DNA of 64,000 bases from an uncultured Ruminococcus sp. (GCA_900539465.1 UQCF01000007.1:68758-132757), one strand, 5' to 3'. Positions 17,602 to 26,837 are shown, numbered from the stretch's first letter. Notes: generated by a model not told the origin, from the letters alone. A program made the numbers and translations.

Positions 17602-18990
17602 TTGCATTTTATAACAAAGATAATAGCGCTGTTAAGCACGGTTGCCGTAATAATATCGGTTTCTCTTGCCTTTTACAGCGGCGGAGTTCAAAATAAGTAT
17701 AATTCTTATTCAAAAACACTGACGGCTCAGCCTTATAAAGGGCTTATGCCGTTTGAAAGTGAAACTCCCGTCAACGATAATTACAGCATGGAGTGGTTTT
17801 ATGTAAGCTTCTCTTCACTTGAACCGCAAAAAGGTGTTTTTGACTGGTCGCCGATAGAAAAAAAGCTGGATGAAATTTCTTCACGCGGCAATCAGGCGGC
17901 TTTCAGAGTATATCTCAACTACCCCGGTCACGAGAATGAAAAGGACGGCAGTGCCGTGCCCGACTGGGTATGGGATATGGGCGTTAAAAAAATGCTGTAT
18001 GACGACAGACTGTTTGCGGATTACGACTGTATTGTTCCCGATTATAAAGACGACAGGCTCATAGACGTGCTTTGCGATTTTGTGAAGCATTTCGGCGAAA
18101 AATATGACGGCGACATTCGCATTGCATATATTACCGCGGGGCTTTTGGGTCAGTGGGGCGAGTGGCACACATATCCGTTTAATGACAGAATGGCATCGGA
18201 AGAGCAGCAAAACAGAATTTTTGCGGCTTATGACGAAGCGTTTGATAAAACACCTATTCTTGCTCGCTACCCCGACAGCAAAACATCGGGCAATTATGAC
18301 TTAGGCTTTCATGACGATGCTTTCACTCATGAAACAATAGGCAAGAGCGGCGTGTATTTTTTAACAAAACTTCAAAAAAGCAAGCTTGACTCGGTTTGGA
18401 AAGAGAGACCCATCGGCGGTGAAATTTATCCACAGGCACAAATCCCCATTCTTAACGAAAACAAGGCAAAAAAAGGTGCTGATTACGCTCAGGACTATTA
18501 TAAATGCGTCAAAAAAACTCATGCAAGCTGGATGATGATGTGGAGCGCGTTTGACCTTGAGGGAGTAAACGATAAAGAACAGGCTAAAAAAACAGCTGAT
18601 GAACTATCCTCTTCGCTCGGGTATGATTACACGGTGTCAAAAAGCTTCGTGAAACATAAAAAAGGCAGGCTTCAAATAAGCTTCACCGTCAAAAATAAGG
18701 GCGTTGCACCGCTTTATTACGATATGTTCCCGTCGGTTGTGATAAGCGACAAAGACGGCAACATAGTGTCCGAAACAATGCTTGCCTATACTCTCAAAGG
18801 CATTTTGCCGAATAAATCACGTTCGTTTTCTACCGAGATAAATTTGCCGGATGGCGACGGAACATATACCGTTTCGCTTTATTCGCCGAACCCGATGCAG
18901 GGCGGAAAGCCGATAGTATTCTCTAACAGGAACAAGACGGACGGTAAATATTGCATTATTGCAGAATTTGATACCGATAAATTAAAATAG
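17602..18990 (+). CDS. Membrane-anchored or secreted DUF4832-type TIM-barrel protein
   Basis: The start is TTG at 17602 with GGGAGG 8 bases upstream. Residues 5-25 form one hydrophobic signal/anchor helix. The body (about 45-340) reads as a beta/alpha barrel of glycoside-hydrolase shape: MEWFYVSFSSLEPQKGVFDW, FRVYLNYPG and YITAGLLGQWGEWHTYP fit the DUF4874/DUF4832 pattern, with the WGEWH Glu in a catalytic-like position. Residues 345-460 form a beta-sandwich (SFTVKNKGVAPLYYDMFPSVV). It is probably extracellular carbohydrate-related, but enzymatic activity is not established. It lacks a visible promoter and may depend on read-through from alr. Confidence 0.75.
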   Translation: MHFITKIIALLSTVAVIISVSLAFYSGGVQNKYNSYSKTLTAQPYKGLMPFESETPVNDNYSMEWFYVSFSSLEPQKGVFDWSPIEKKLDEISSRGNQAAFRVYLNYPGHENEKDGSAVPDWVWDMGVKKMLYDDRLFADYDCIVPDYKDDRLIDVLCDFVKHFGEKYDGDIRIAYITAGLLGQWGEWHTYPFNDRMASEEQQNRIFAAYDEAFDKTPILARYPDSKTSGNYDLGFHDDAFTHETIGKSGVYFLTKLQKSKLDSVWKERPIGGEIYPQAQIPILNENKAKKGADYAQDYYKCVKKTHASWMMMWSAFDLEGVNDKEQAKKTADELSSSLGYDYTVSKSFVKHKKGRLQISFTVKNKGVAPLYYDMFPSVVISDKDGNIVSETMLAYTLKGILPNKSRSFSTEINLPDGDGTYTVSLYSPNPMQGGKPIVFSNRNKTDGKYCIIAEFDTDKLK

Positions 18991-19001
18991 AGCAAAACAG
19001 T

Positions 19002-19042
19002 ATTGCCGCATAAAAGCCGCCGGACTTTTATGCGGCAATTTT
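19002..19042 (+). terminator. Terminator after the DUF4832-type gene
   Basis: A perfect 15-bp stem (19002-19016 with 19025-19039), GC-rich in the centre, is followed by a short T stretch. Confidence 0.85.
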
Positions 19043-19044
19043 GC

Positions 19045-19190
19045 GGCGGAGGGCACATCGGTGCTCGGCTTTCTTTGTAGAGAGGTATGCCCTCATGCCG
19101 CCGAAAATTCCGAAATTTTGCACATTGATGTTGCCAATGGCTGTGTTGGCATACCGCCTTACCCTTTAATATGTGACAAAAATAAAATAT
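19045..19190. other. Structured intergenic stretch, no gene seen
   Basis: Several local pairings occur: 19045-19055 with 19088-19102 (GGCGG and AGGGCA arms with a bulge), AAAATT/AATTTT at 19104-19119, and TGCCAA/TTGGCA at 19132-19151. GGTATGCC near 19085 can also pair with GGCATACC near 19149. With the terminator hairpin at 19191-19226 it could be a small RNA on the + strand, but no good promoter was found. Confidence 0.35.
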
Positions 19191-19227
19191 GGGATCTGCG
19201 CTAAATGCGACAGACCCCAATCTTTTT
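19191..19227. terminator. Terminator-like hairpin
   Basis: GGGATCTGCGC pairs imperfectly with GCGACAGACCCC and is followed on the + strand by AATCTTTTTT. On the minus strand it lies directly after the GH5 stop codon, so it can serve that gene too. Confidence 0.6.
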
Positions 19228-20525
19228 TATTTGTTTATTGCTTGCTTTGCATATTCGCTCTGCGTTTGAGCCGTGGGCTGCAAAACAAATGCGTCATTTC
19301 CTTTTGTAGAAATATTGCCCCATTTGCGCTCGATTTCTTCTTTAGAGTCGGTCGCAACGTTTACGTTTATTTCATGCTCGCGGTCATTGCCTATATCATA
19401 GTCGTAGCCGACAATAAACCAGTCGCTGCACCAATTGCCTTTATAGCTCCATGTTGTCCAGCTGTCGCCGAGTTTGTTATAAAGCCCCAAAACAAAATCC
19501 CATGTGGCAGATTTTGTAGGCTTAAATTCACCCATATAGGTCGGAACGCCGTGATTTAAAATGACAGTGCCCAGCACCCCGAAGAAATAAAGAAATTTAT
19601 TTTGAACATAGATATGATATTGATACGTCACGTTCTCCCAGCCGTAAAGCCTCGGGTTCGGTATGCAAAAAGCCTGCCATGTGACGCACATTGTTATGAT
19701 ATGCTCACTGTCTTTTTCGCGCACCGCATCATAAAGCTCATCAAGAGCGTTCCACATTTTCACATGATCCATCTGAAGCAGCGGGTAATCGCACATCGGC
19801 TCGTTCAAAAGGTCGTACATGGCAACTACCGGGTTTGAATTAAAATGCTCGGCAATTACTTTCCAAAGCTCGGCGGTTAGCCTGCGGTTTTTGACCGATT
19901 GCTCGTCTTTGCCGAAAAACGCACTTTTCATTGAGCCGTCTTTCGGTATTCCGCAGTGGTCGTTGTAGCCCTGAAAGCCTACCGCGCCATGCAGGTCAAG
20001 CACAACATAAATTCCGCGTTTGCCGCATTGCTCAACTATCCAGTCAAGCCTTGAAAGGTCTATTTCACCCTGCTCGTTTCTTATCCACGTTCCGTTATCG
20101 TCGGATTGAAAGTTTCTGTACCAAAACGGTACTCTCACGCAGTTGAAGCCGAGGTTCTTTATAATGTCAAGGTCATATTCGGTTATCCAGTTATCCTCAT
20201 ATATGTCGATAAGCCTTTCGGCTTCGTCCCTGCCGAATCTTTCATAAAGTGTTTGCAACAGTCTGTACTGACCGTCTGCACCCTCCGCCTCGGTCGGGCA
20301 CATCCAGTTTTCCTGTATCAGCCATCCGCCGAGGTTTGTGCCGCAGAGTGTGACCGTTTCGCCTTTGCGGTTGACGTATTTTTTGCCCTTGACACTCAAA
20401 AAATCCTCGTCTGTTATAGCTCCGTCATTTTGGGCGACCGGCTCGGCACTTGCCGAGAAAATCAAAGACGAAAAAATGAGCGCGGCAGAGAGAAAAACAG
20501 CCGTTATTTTAGCAAGTCTTTTCAT
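19227..20525 (-). CDS. Secreted glycoside hydrolase family 5-like beta-glucanase
   Basis: The protein is 432 residues with a clear signal peptide (KR, hydrophobic core, cleavage near ASA/EP at about residue 27). The catalytic domain covers about 40-390: GTNLGGWLIQENWM, FNCVRVPFWYRNF, VVLDLHGAVG, the acid/base Glu in YDLLNEP and the nucleophile Glu in TYMGEFKP, all GH5/exo-1,3-glucanase-like. It should cut a beta-glucan outside the cell. No promoter was found in the 67 bases to ackA, whose terminator ends just before its ribosome site, so expression may rely on read-through from ackA. Confidence 0.88.
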   Translation of the reverse strand: MKRLAKITAVFLSAALIFSSLIFSASAEPVAQNDGAITDEDFLSVKGKKYVNRKGETVTLCGTNLGGWLIQENWMCPTEAEGADGQYRLLQTLYERFGRDEAERLIDIYEDNWITEYDLDIIKNLGFNCVRVPFWYRNFQSDDNGTWIRNEQGEIDLSRLDWIVEQCGKRGIYVVLDLHGAVGFQGYNDHCGIPKDGSMKSAFFGKDEQSVKNRRLTAELWKVIAEHFNSNPVVAMYDLLNEPMCDYPLLQMDHVKMWNALDELYDAVREKDSEHIITMCVTWQAFCIPNPRLYGWENVTYQYHIYVQNKFLYFFGVLGTVILNHGVPTYMGEFKPTKSATWDFVLGLYNKLGDSWTTWSYKGNWCSDWFIVGYDYDIGNDREHEINVNVATDSKEEIERKWGNISTKGNDAFVLQPTAQTQSEYAKQAINK

Positions 20526-20537
20526 TGTGTCCTCCTA

Positions 20538-20588
20538 AAAAAATCGCCGCATCTTGTGCAGGGGGCTGCTCGGATGTGACGATTTGTT
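20538..20588 (-). terminator. Terminator/attenuator between ackA and the GH5 gene
   Basis: On the minus strand, AAATCGTCACATC pairs with GATGCGGCGATTT around a further CAG/CTG pairing, followed by seven Ts and then at once by the AGGAGG site of the GH5 gene. Confidence 0.75.
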
Positions 20589-20592
20589 TTGA

Positions 20593-21798
20593 TTAAAGCG
20601 CAGATACTATTTCTTTTGTATCTCTTGCAATCATAAGCTCCTCGTTTGTGCAGATGACAAACGCCTTTATTTTTGAATCGGGGGTAGAAATTTCACCCTC
20701 TGCGCCGTGCCTCAATGTGTCGTTAAACTCATAGTTGATTTTAAGACCCATAAATGCAAGCTTGTCGCATACGCGGTCTCTGTACTGCGGATTGTTCTCA
20801 CCGATACCTCCCGTGAAAACAACTGCGTCAAGTCCGCCCATGGCAGCGGCAAAGCCGCCTATGTATTTTGTGAGCTGGTGGCAAAGCATGGATTCAACGA
20901 GCTTTGCTCTCGTGTTACCCTTTTTTGCTTCGCTCTCGATGGTTCTGTTGTCGCTTGTGCCGAAGAGGCCGAGCATACCCGATTTTTTGTTCATAACGGT
21001 GTCAATCTCGTCGGGGGTGAGATGCTCTTTTTTCATTATTATCGGGATAATTGCCGGGTCGATAGAGCCGCAGCGCGTACCCATCATAATGCCCTCAAGG
21101 GGAGTGACGCCCATGGTTGTGTCAAAGCACTTGCCGTCTACTATTGCAGAAATAGAAGAACCGTTGCCGAGGTGGCAGGTAACTATTTTGCTGTGCTCGG
21201 GGTTGCCGAGCATTTCAATGGCCTTTTTGCTTACAAAGCGGTGTGATGTGCCGTGAAAACCGTAGCGGCGAATACCGTATTTTTCGTAGTATTCATAAGG
21301 CAAAGCATACATGTATGCATAATCGGGCATTGTCTGATGAAATCCCGTATCAAAAACGGCAACCTGCGGAACCCCTTTCATAATCTTCTGGCAAGCCTTG
21401 ATTCCTGTAAGGTTTGCGGGGTTGTGGAGCGGCCCGAGCTCAAAGCACTCTTTAATAGCCTCTTCAACATCGTCCGTCACAAGCACCGAACCGCTGAATT
21501 TTTCCGCACCGTGCAGAACGCGGTGACCGACAGCGTCGATTTCGTCCATAGAAGAGATAACGCCGTGCTCGGGGTCTGTGAGTGTTTTGACAACAACCTG
21601 AATGGCTGTTGCATGGTCAGGCATTTCATAGGGCAGAGCCTTTATGTTTTTGCTCTCGTCCGACGGCACCTTGTGAGTGAATGTGCTTTCGGTACCGATT
21701 TGTTCGCAGTTACCTTTTGCGAGAACGCTCTCATCATCCATATCAATAAGCTGATATTTAAGAGATGAGCTTCCCGCATTGATAACGAGAATTTTCAT
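20593..21798 (-). CDS. ackA: Acetate kinase
   Basis: The protein is 401 residues, the usual length. The N-terminal signature is VINAGSSSLKYQLIDM. Later landmarks are VGHRVLHGAEKF, the catalytic region PQVAVFDTGFHQTMPD, RRYGFHGTSHRFV, CHLGNGSSI and FTGGIGENNPQ. It converts acetyl phosphate plus ADP to acetate plus ATP in the cytoplasm, the energy-conserving end of the acetate branch. No phosphotransacetylase gene lies in this window. It has its own promoter and a good ribosome site, and complements the ethanol branch (adhE) at 28931. Confidence 0.97.
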   Translation of the reverse strand: MKILVINAGSSSLKYQLIDMDDESVLAKGNCEQIGTESTFTHKVPSDESKNIKALPYEMPDHATAIQVVVKTLTDPEHGVISSMDEIDAVGHRVLHGAEKFSGSVLVTDDVEEAIKECFELGPLHNPANLTGIKACQKIMKGVPQVAVFDTGFHQTMPDYAYMYALPYEYYEKYGIRRYGFHGTSHRFVSKKAIEMLGNPEHSKIVTCHLGNGSSISAIVDGKCFDTTMGVTPLEGIMMGTRCGSIDPAIIPIIMKKEHLTPDEIDTVMNKKSGMLGLFGTSDNRTIESEAKKGNTRAKLVESMLCHQLTKYIGGFAAAMGGLDAVVFTGGIGENNPQYRDRVCDKLAFMGLKINYEFNDTLRHGAEGEISTPDSKIKAFVICTNEELMIARDTKEIVSAL

Positions 21799-21844
21799 TG
21801 TAATTCCTCCTAAAATTTACTTGTATCTTGCCCGCATATGATAT

Positions 21845-21873
21845 ATTATATAGTTATAGATTTTCTTTTGCAA
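21845..21873 (-). promoter_or_regulatory. ackA promoter
   Basis: On the minus strand, TTGCAA (21868-21873) and TATAAT (21845-21850) are separated by 17 bases, about 50 bases upstream of the ATG. Confidence 0.8.
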
Positions 21874-21902
21874 GAGCAATTTAAAACTTTTTGGAGGACG
21901 AA

Positions 21903-23099
21903 ATGAAAATTGCAGGAATTGTAGCGGAATATAACCCGTTTCATAACGGTCACAAGTATCATATTGAAAAAACAAAGGAGCTTACCGGTGCAGATCATGT
22001 TGTCGCTGTTATGAGCGGCAACTATGTTCAAAGGGGCGAAACCTCCATATTATCAAAGTGGGCAAGAGCGGAGGCGGCGGTTGAAAACGGTGTTGACCTG
22101 GTTCTGGAATTGCCGACGGTCTGGAGCATTGCACGCGCGCAGGATTTTGCCGCGGGTGCGGTGTCTATACTGAACTCTCTCGGCTGCGTCGATAACATAA
22201 GCTTCGGCAGTGAATGCGGAGATATAGACATTCTCACAAAAACTGCAGAGGTGCTTGAGGACAGAGCCGTTATAAACAGAATGAAAGATAATCTTGAAAT
22301 CGGTATGAGCTTTGCCGGCGCAAGGGCAGAGGCGGTCAGAACGCTTCACGGCGATATATATTATGACATATTGAACGAGCCGAATAATACTCTCGGCGTC
22401 GAATACATAATCGCAAACTCAAAGTGCGATAAAAAAGCGCAGATGATAACGGTGCAGAGAAAAGGCGCGGCACACGACAGCATAATAAGAAGTGAAAACT
22501 TTGCCAGTGCCTCCGAGATAAGAAAAATGATTTTGTCCGATGACAGCAGCTGGTCAAGATTTGTTCCGCAAAGTGTTGTTGATATATTTAAAAGAGAAGA
22601 AGATAAAAGAACAGGCCCCACACCCTATTCAAAGCTTGAGTTCAGTATACTTTGCTGTATGCGTCAGCTCAGAGCCGAAGACATTGCCGAAACTCCCGAT
22701 GTGAGCGAGGGTATGGAAAACCGCATACACGACGCCGCATTGAGGGCAGGTACGCTTGAGGATCTTTTCTCAATGGCGAAAACAAGGCGCTATCCCCATG
22801 CGAGAATAAGAAGAATAGTTCTTGCGGCGTTTTTGGGCTTTACAAAAGAGCAGTGCGGCGGACTTCCGCCTTATATAAAAGTTCTTGCAATGAACGATAA
22901 GGGAAAAGAAATATTAAAAGAGGCAAAAGGCAAGGCGGCACTTCCGATAGTGACAAAAGCTTCGGATATAGACTCTTTGAGCGAGCGTGCAAAAGAAATT
23001 TATTCTCTTGAGGGTATGTGTACCGACGTTTACTCTCTTGCAACACCGGTCATTTTACCCTGCGGCAGAGAGCAGACTACGGGCGTAATAATAAAATAA
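21903..23099 (+). CDS. tmcAL: tRNA(Met) cytidine acetate ligase
   Basis: The start is the ATG at 21903, 5 bases after GGAGG; an in-frame TTG 12 bases earlier overlaps that site and is rejected. The 398-residue protein begins KIAGIVAEYNPFHNGHKYHI, with the HxGH nucleotidyltransferase motif near residues 14-20, then AVMSGNYVQRGE, SFGSECGDI and a C-terminal helical domain. TmcAL (YlbM/DUF795 family) activates acetate with ATP and makes N4-acetylcytidine at position 34 of elongator tRNA-Met. It is divergent from ackA, whose product is acetate, a placement often seen in Firmicutes. Confidence 0.93.
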   Translation: MKIAGIVAEYNPFHNGHKYHIEKTKELTGADHVVAVMSGNYVQRGETSILSKWARAEAAVENGVDLVLELPTVWSIARAQDFAAGAVSILNSLGCVDNISFGSECGDIDILTKTAEVLEDRAVINRMKDNLEIGMSFAGARAEAVRTLHGDIYYDILNEPNNTLGVEYIIANSKCDKKAQMITVQRKGAAHDSIIRSENFASASEIRKMILSDDSSWSRFVPQSVVDIFKREEDKRTGPTPYSKLEFSILCCMRQLRAEDIAETPDVSEGMENRIHDAALRAGTLEDLFSMAKTRRYPHARIRRIVLAAFLGFTKEQCGGLPPYIKVLAMNDKGKEILKEAKGKAALPIVTKASDIDSLSERAKEIYSLEGMCTDVYSLATPVILPCGREQTTGVIIK

Positions 23100-23144
23100 A
23101 GCAAGCCTTTTGATGCGCCGAAATATATATTTGGCTCTAATCGG

Positions 23145-23173
23145 TTGACATACGCTTTCAATTAAATTAAAAT
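23145..23173 (+). promoter_or_regulatory. rnpB promoter
   Basis: TTGACA (23145-23150) and TAAAAT (23168-23173) are separated by 17 bases and end 7 bases before the first base of the RNA. Confidence 0.9.
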
Positions 23174-23180
23174 ATTTATA

Positions 23181-23509
23181 CGGGCAGGTTGGGCAGTCGC
23201 GCACTTATGTGTGAGGAAAGTCCGGGCTTCACAGAGCAGGATAACGGCTAACGGCCGCCGAGGGTAACCTTAGGGACAGTGCAACAGAGATATACCGCCG
23301 CATTTATGCGGTAAGGGTGGAAAGGCGAGGTAAGAGCTCACCGGTCGGCGGGGAACCGCGCAGACCCTGTAAACCCTATCCGAAGCAACACCGACAGAAA
23401 CTATCGCTTGCTCGGCGCGTTTCGACGGGTGGCGTGAGCTTTGCGGCAACGCAAAGCCAAGACAGATGATTGCCTTAAAAGACAGAACCCGGCTTACAGA
23501 CCTGCCCGC
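23181..23509 (+). ncRNA. rnpB: RNase P RNA, bacterial class A-like
   Basis: The ends pair (CGGGCAGG at 23181 with CCTGCCCG at 23501). Internal conserved blocks include GAGGAAAGTCCGGGC, AGGGTGGAAAGGCGAGGTAAGAG split over about 23314-23337, the segment with CCGAAGCAACACCGACAGAAA and GACAGAACCCGGCTTACAG. It is the catalytic RNA that removes 5' leaders from tRNAs. Confidence 0.96.
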
Positions 23510-23553
23510 ACTTTATTTCACCTGCAGCATATAATGCTACCGAGGTGATATAT

Positions 23554-23901
23554 ATGCTTGAAGGCATATGGTACGGCATAACAGCCGCTTTCGTTTTTAT
23601 CGGTGTAATTTCAAGCGCATATATAATAATTTTATATGTTTTTAAAACAGGCAACAACGGCAGATTTATCATTGCCGTTCCCGCTTATGCAGATGATGAG
23701 GATATAGGCACGCTCCTTTATTCCGCTCATATGCGAAGAGCTTTGTTCGGCGACTGCTGCCGCGGCAAAATTATAGTTTTAGACCTCGGTATGACCGAGG
23801 CGCAAAAAACGCTTTGCCTTGATATAATGAACAAGTGCGGCAATATGGAGCTTTTGTCTCCCGATGAGCTTTTGCCTGCCGTTATGGGAAAGGAAAAATA
23901 A
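23554..23901 (+). CDS. Small single-span membrane protein of unknown function
   Basis: The start is the ATG after GAGGTGATAT; an in-frame GTG at 23545 lies within that ribosome site and is rejected. The 115-residue protein has one membrane helix at about residues 5-30, then a mixed alpha/beta domain with CCRGKIIVLDLGMTEAQKTLCLDIMNKCG. Its stop codon shares a base with the recD2 start, so translation is coupled. Similar small genes near recD2 in Clostridia are not characterised as far as I know, and I recognise no family. Confidence 0.75.
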   Translation: MLEGIWYGITAAFVFIGVISSAYIIILYVFKTGNNGRFIIAVPAYADDEDIGTLLYSAHMRRALFGDCCRGKIIVLDLGMTEAQKTLCLDIMNKCGNMELLSPDELLPAVMGKEK

Positions 23902-26111
23902 TGGATCCACAGCTTGAAGAACTTTGCGGCGTAGTCGAAGATGTTACATACCGCCGCGAGGATACCGGCTTCACCGTTATGGATATTTTTGCCGACGACG
24001 AGTATGTGACCGTTGTCGGCGTTTTACCCGAACTTTCTGAGGGAGAGTCTGTGCGCCTCAGGGGTACATGGGGTTACCATGCGACTTTCGGTAAGCAGTT
24101 TAAAGCACAGCTTTGCGAAAGAAGCATGCCGTCTTCTTCGGCCGATCTTTTAAGATATTTAAGCTCCGGCGCGGTGAGGGGAATAGGCCCCGCAACTGCC
24201 AAAAAGATAATTGAGCGTTTCGGTGAAAACTCTTTTGACGTACTCGAAAATCAGCCGGAACGGCTTGCGGATATAAAGGGAATATCGCTGAAAAAAGCAA
24301 AGGATATTTCAAAAATTTTTAACGAGCAATTCGCCGTGCGGCAGATAATGATAAGTCTTGAACGCTTTGGCATGACCACGCACGAGTGCCTTGAAGCCTA
24401 TAAACTCTACGGTGCAAACGCCGTGGATATGATAAAGGCAAACCCCTATGCACTGTGCTCCGATATAGTCGGCATGGGCTTTGAGAGGGCAGACGCAATA
24501 GCCTCCGCTTTACCCGAGCCTCCCGACAGGGCATACAGAGTCAGCGCGGGCATAGTCCACGTTGTAAAATATAATCTCAATAACGGTCATACCTGTGTTC
24601 CGCGCAAAAAGCTTATTGCCCCGAGCTCGGGATTGCTTGAAGCCGATGAGGATACAATAGAAGCCGCGATAGACGCTTTGGTAGAGTCGGGCAGGCTCAT
24701 TTCTCAAATGATGAACGGCAAAGAATTTCTTTTTTTGCCGCAGATATATTCGGCAGAAAAGCTTGCCGCGCAAAGAATACTTGTTATGACAAAATTTCCT
24801 CCGGCGGGGCGCGTGACCGTAGAGGAAGATATAGAAAAAATAGAAAAAGAAGAAAATATACACTACGAAAGCAAGCAGAGAGAGGCTATCTTAACCGCCG
24901 CAAATAAGGGAATACTTATTCTTACCGGCGGACCGGGAACGGGCAAAACCACCGCTCTCAACGGCATACTTAAGCTCTTTGAGCTGGACGGCATAGATGT
25001 TGCCCTAACAGCGCCCACGGGCAGAGCTGCAAAAAGAATGAGCGAAATAACAGGCAAAGAGGCAAAGACTATTCACCGCCTTTTAGAGGTGGAATGGGAC
25101 AAGCACGACAGACCTTATTTTTCACGCAATGCGAGAAATCCCATCTCAGCAGGCGCGGTGATAGTGGACGAGCTTTCTATGGTTGATATATCGCTTTTTG
25201 CGAGTTTGCTTGACGCACTTCCGCTTGGCTGCCGCCTTATAATGGTCGGCGATTCGGATCAGCTGCCGGCAGTCGGCGCAGGCAGTGTTTTGCATGACCT
25301 TATACTCTCCGGCGTACTGCCTGTTGTGGAGCTTAAAGAGGTTTTTCGCCAGGCGATGAAGAGCAGAATTGTTACGAATGCCCACAAAATTGTTTCGGGT
25401 CAGATGCCCGAGCTTCACGATAAAAACAACGACTTTTTCTTTATGAAAAGAAACTCGGCGTACGACACTGCCGCCACGGTTGCAGAGCTTTGCACCGTGA
25501 GACTTCCGAAAGCGTATTCGTACTCGCCGATAAACGATATTCAGGTGCTTTGCCCGTCAAGAAAGGGAGAAACGGGAACCGTCAGCCTCAACAAACGCCT
25601 TCAGGCTGTGATAAATCCGCCGTCACCCCAAAAAAAAGAGCTGCAATCCGGCTCACGCATATTCAGAGAGGGCGACAAGGTCATGCAGATAAAAAACAAC
25701 TACAACATTATCTGGACCAAAGACAGCGAAGAGGGTACGGGCGTTTTTAACGGTGACATAGGCACGGTCAAAAAAATAGATAAAGCAAACGGCTGCCTTG
25801 CCGTTTGGTTTGACGATAAAGAGGCGGTTTACAGCACCGATAATTTGCAGGAGCTTGAGCACGCGTATGCGATAACCGTTCACAAAAGCCAGGGCAACGA
25901 GTTCAACGCCGTGGTTATACCCGTTATGGGCGTTGTTCCGCAGCTTTGTTACCGAAATCTTTTATACACCGCCGTTACCAGAGCAAAAAAGCTTATGGTT
26001 ATGGTCGGCAGTGAAAAGCAGATACGCGACATGGTTGAGAACAACACAAGGTCAAAACGCTACTCCGCGCTTAAATTCTTTTTGACAGAGGATGAAGAAA
26101 ACGATGCTTGA
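23901..26111 (+). CDS. recD2: ATP-dependent RecD-like DNA helicase
   Basis: The protein is 736 residues, typical of RecD2. An N-terminal OB-like region and helix-hairpin-helix segments (SGAVRGIGPATAKKIIERFG; KGISLKKAKDIS) precede the SF1B motor. Motif I (Walker A) is LTGGPGTGKTTALNG near residue 340, followed by APTGRAAKRM, VDELSMVD, MVGDSDQLPAVGAG, the VFRQ motif and C-terminal YAITVHKSQGNEF and YTAVTRAKK. It unwinds DNA 5' to 3' in repair and replication stress without RecBC. It overlaps its upstream gene by one base and the next by a few. Confidence 0.95.
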   Translation: MDPQLEELCGVVEDVTYRREDTGFTVMDIFADDEYVTVVGVLPELSEGESVRLRGTWGYHATFGKQFKAQLCERSMPSSSADLLRYLSSGAVRGIGPATAKKIIERFGENSFDVLENQPERLADIKGISLKKAKDISKIFNEQFAVRQIMISLERFGMTTHECLEAYKLYGANAVDMIKANPYALCSDIVGMGFERADAIASALPEPPDRAYRVSAGIVHVVKYNLNNGHTCVPRKKLIAPSSGLLEADEDTIEAAIDALVESGRLISQMMNGKEFLFLPQIYSAEKLAAQRILVMTKFPPAGRVTVEEDIEKIEKEENIHYESKQREAILTAANKGILILTGGPGTGKTTALNGILKLFELDGIDVALTAPTGRAAKRMSEITGKEAKTIHRLLEVEWDKHDRPYFSRNARNPISAGAVIVDELSMVDISLFASLLDALPLGCRLIMVGDSDQLPAVGAGSVLHDLILSGVLPVVELKEVFRQAMKSRIVTNAHKIVSGQMPELHDKNNDFFFMKRNSAYDTAATVAELCTVRLPKAYSYSPINDIQVLCPSRKGETGTVSLNKRLQAVINPPSPQKKELQSGSRIFREGDKVMQIKNNYNIIWTKDSEEGTGVFNGDIGTVKKIDKANGCLAVWFDDKEAVYSTDNLQELEHAYAITVHKSQGNEFNAVVIPVMGVVPQLCYRNLLYTAVTRAKKLMVMVGSEKQIRDMVENNTRSKRYSALKFFLTEDEENDA

Positions 26112-26832
26112 CTTTTCTTCTTTGGCAGAAAGCTTAAAGGCAATTCTTTGGCCTCAAAGGTGTATCTTTTGCTCCGAGCTGATTTTTTGGAACAAAGAAA
26201 AGACCTGCGACAGATGCAAAAATTCTTTGCCGTATGTTACGGGCAAAATATGCAAAAAGTGCGGCTGCTCAAAAGATAACTGCTCATGCACAAGCAACAT
26301 ACTTTATTATGACTCTGCCGCGGCACCGTTTTATTATGAAGACAGTGTTAAAAAGGCATTGACCGGAATGAAGTTTTCACAGAGAAAAGAATATGCCGAA
26401 GCTTTTTCGGAATATATGCTGAAAACTTTGTCTGAAAGATATAAAGACGAGAAGTTTGATGTTATACTCTGCGTTCCGCTCCATAAAAAAGACAGGCGCA
26501 AAAGAGGCTACAATCAAAGCGAGCTGCTCTCGCAATACATAAGCGAAAAGAGCGGAATACCTTATAAAGACAACGTGCTCGAAAAGATATACAGAACCAA
26601 AATGCAAATGTCGCAAAAGGGAATTGAGCGAAGCGGCAATCTGCTCGGCGCATTCTCTGTCAGAAACGGCGCGGATTTGGAGGACAAATCAATTTTACTT
26701 ATTGACGATATAAAAACCACAGGCGCAACTGTGAGCGAGTGCGGCAAGATGCTTTATCTTGCGGGCGCAAAAGAGGTTTGCGTTTTAAGCTGCGCCGTGA
26801 CAAGAAAAAGAAACAAAGACCGCGAGAGGTGA
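26104..26832 (+). CDS. comF: ComF family protein (double zinc ribbon and phosphoribosyltransferase)
   Basis: The protein is 242 residues from the ATG at 26104, which has a GAGGATGAAG site; an ATG at 26092 has no spacing to its site. Four-plus cysteines (CIFCS, CDRCK, CKKCGC, CSC) form the N-terminal zinc ribbon. The C-terminal phosphoribosyltransferase domain has the PRPP loop SILLIDDIKTTGATVSECG, and VPLHKKDRRKRGYNQSELL is typical of ComF. In competent bacteria ComF acts in DNA uptake; no other competence gene is in view. It overlaps the recD2 end by 8 bases. Confidence 0.92.
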   Translation: MLDFSSLAESLKAILWPQRCIFCSELIFWNKEKTCDRCKNSLPYVTGKICKKCGCSKDNCSCTSNILYYDSAAAPFYYEDSVKKALTGMKFSQRKEYAEAFSEYMLKTLSERYKDEKFDVILCVPLHKKDRRKRGYNQSELLSQYISEKSGIPYKDNVLEKIYRTKMQMSQKGIERSGNLLGAFSVRNGADLEDKSILLIDDIKTTGATVSECGKMLYLAGAKEVCVLSCAVTRKRNKDRER

Positions 26833-26837
26833 AAAAG

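Noticed and set aside
20707..21246. A 179-residue frame on the + strand
   Set aside because: It is antisense to ackA.
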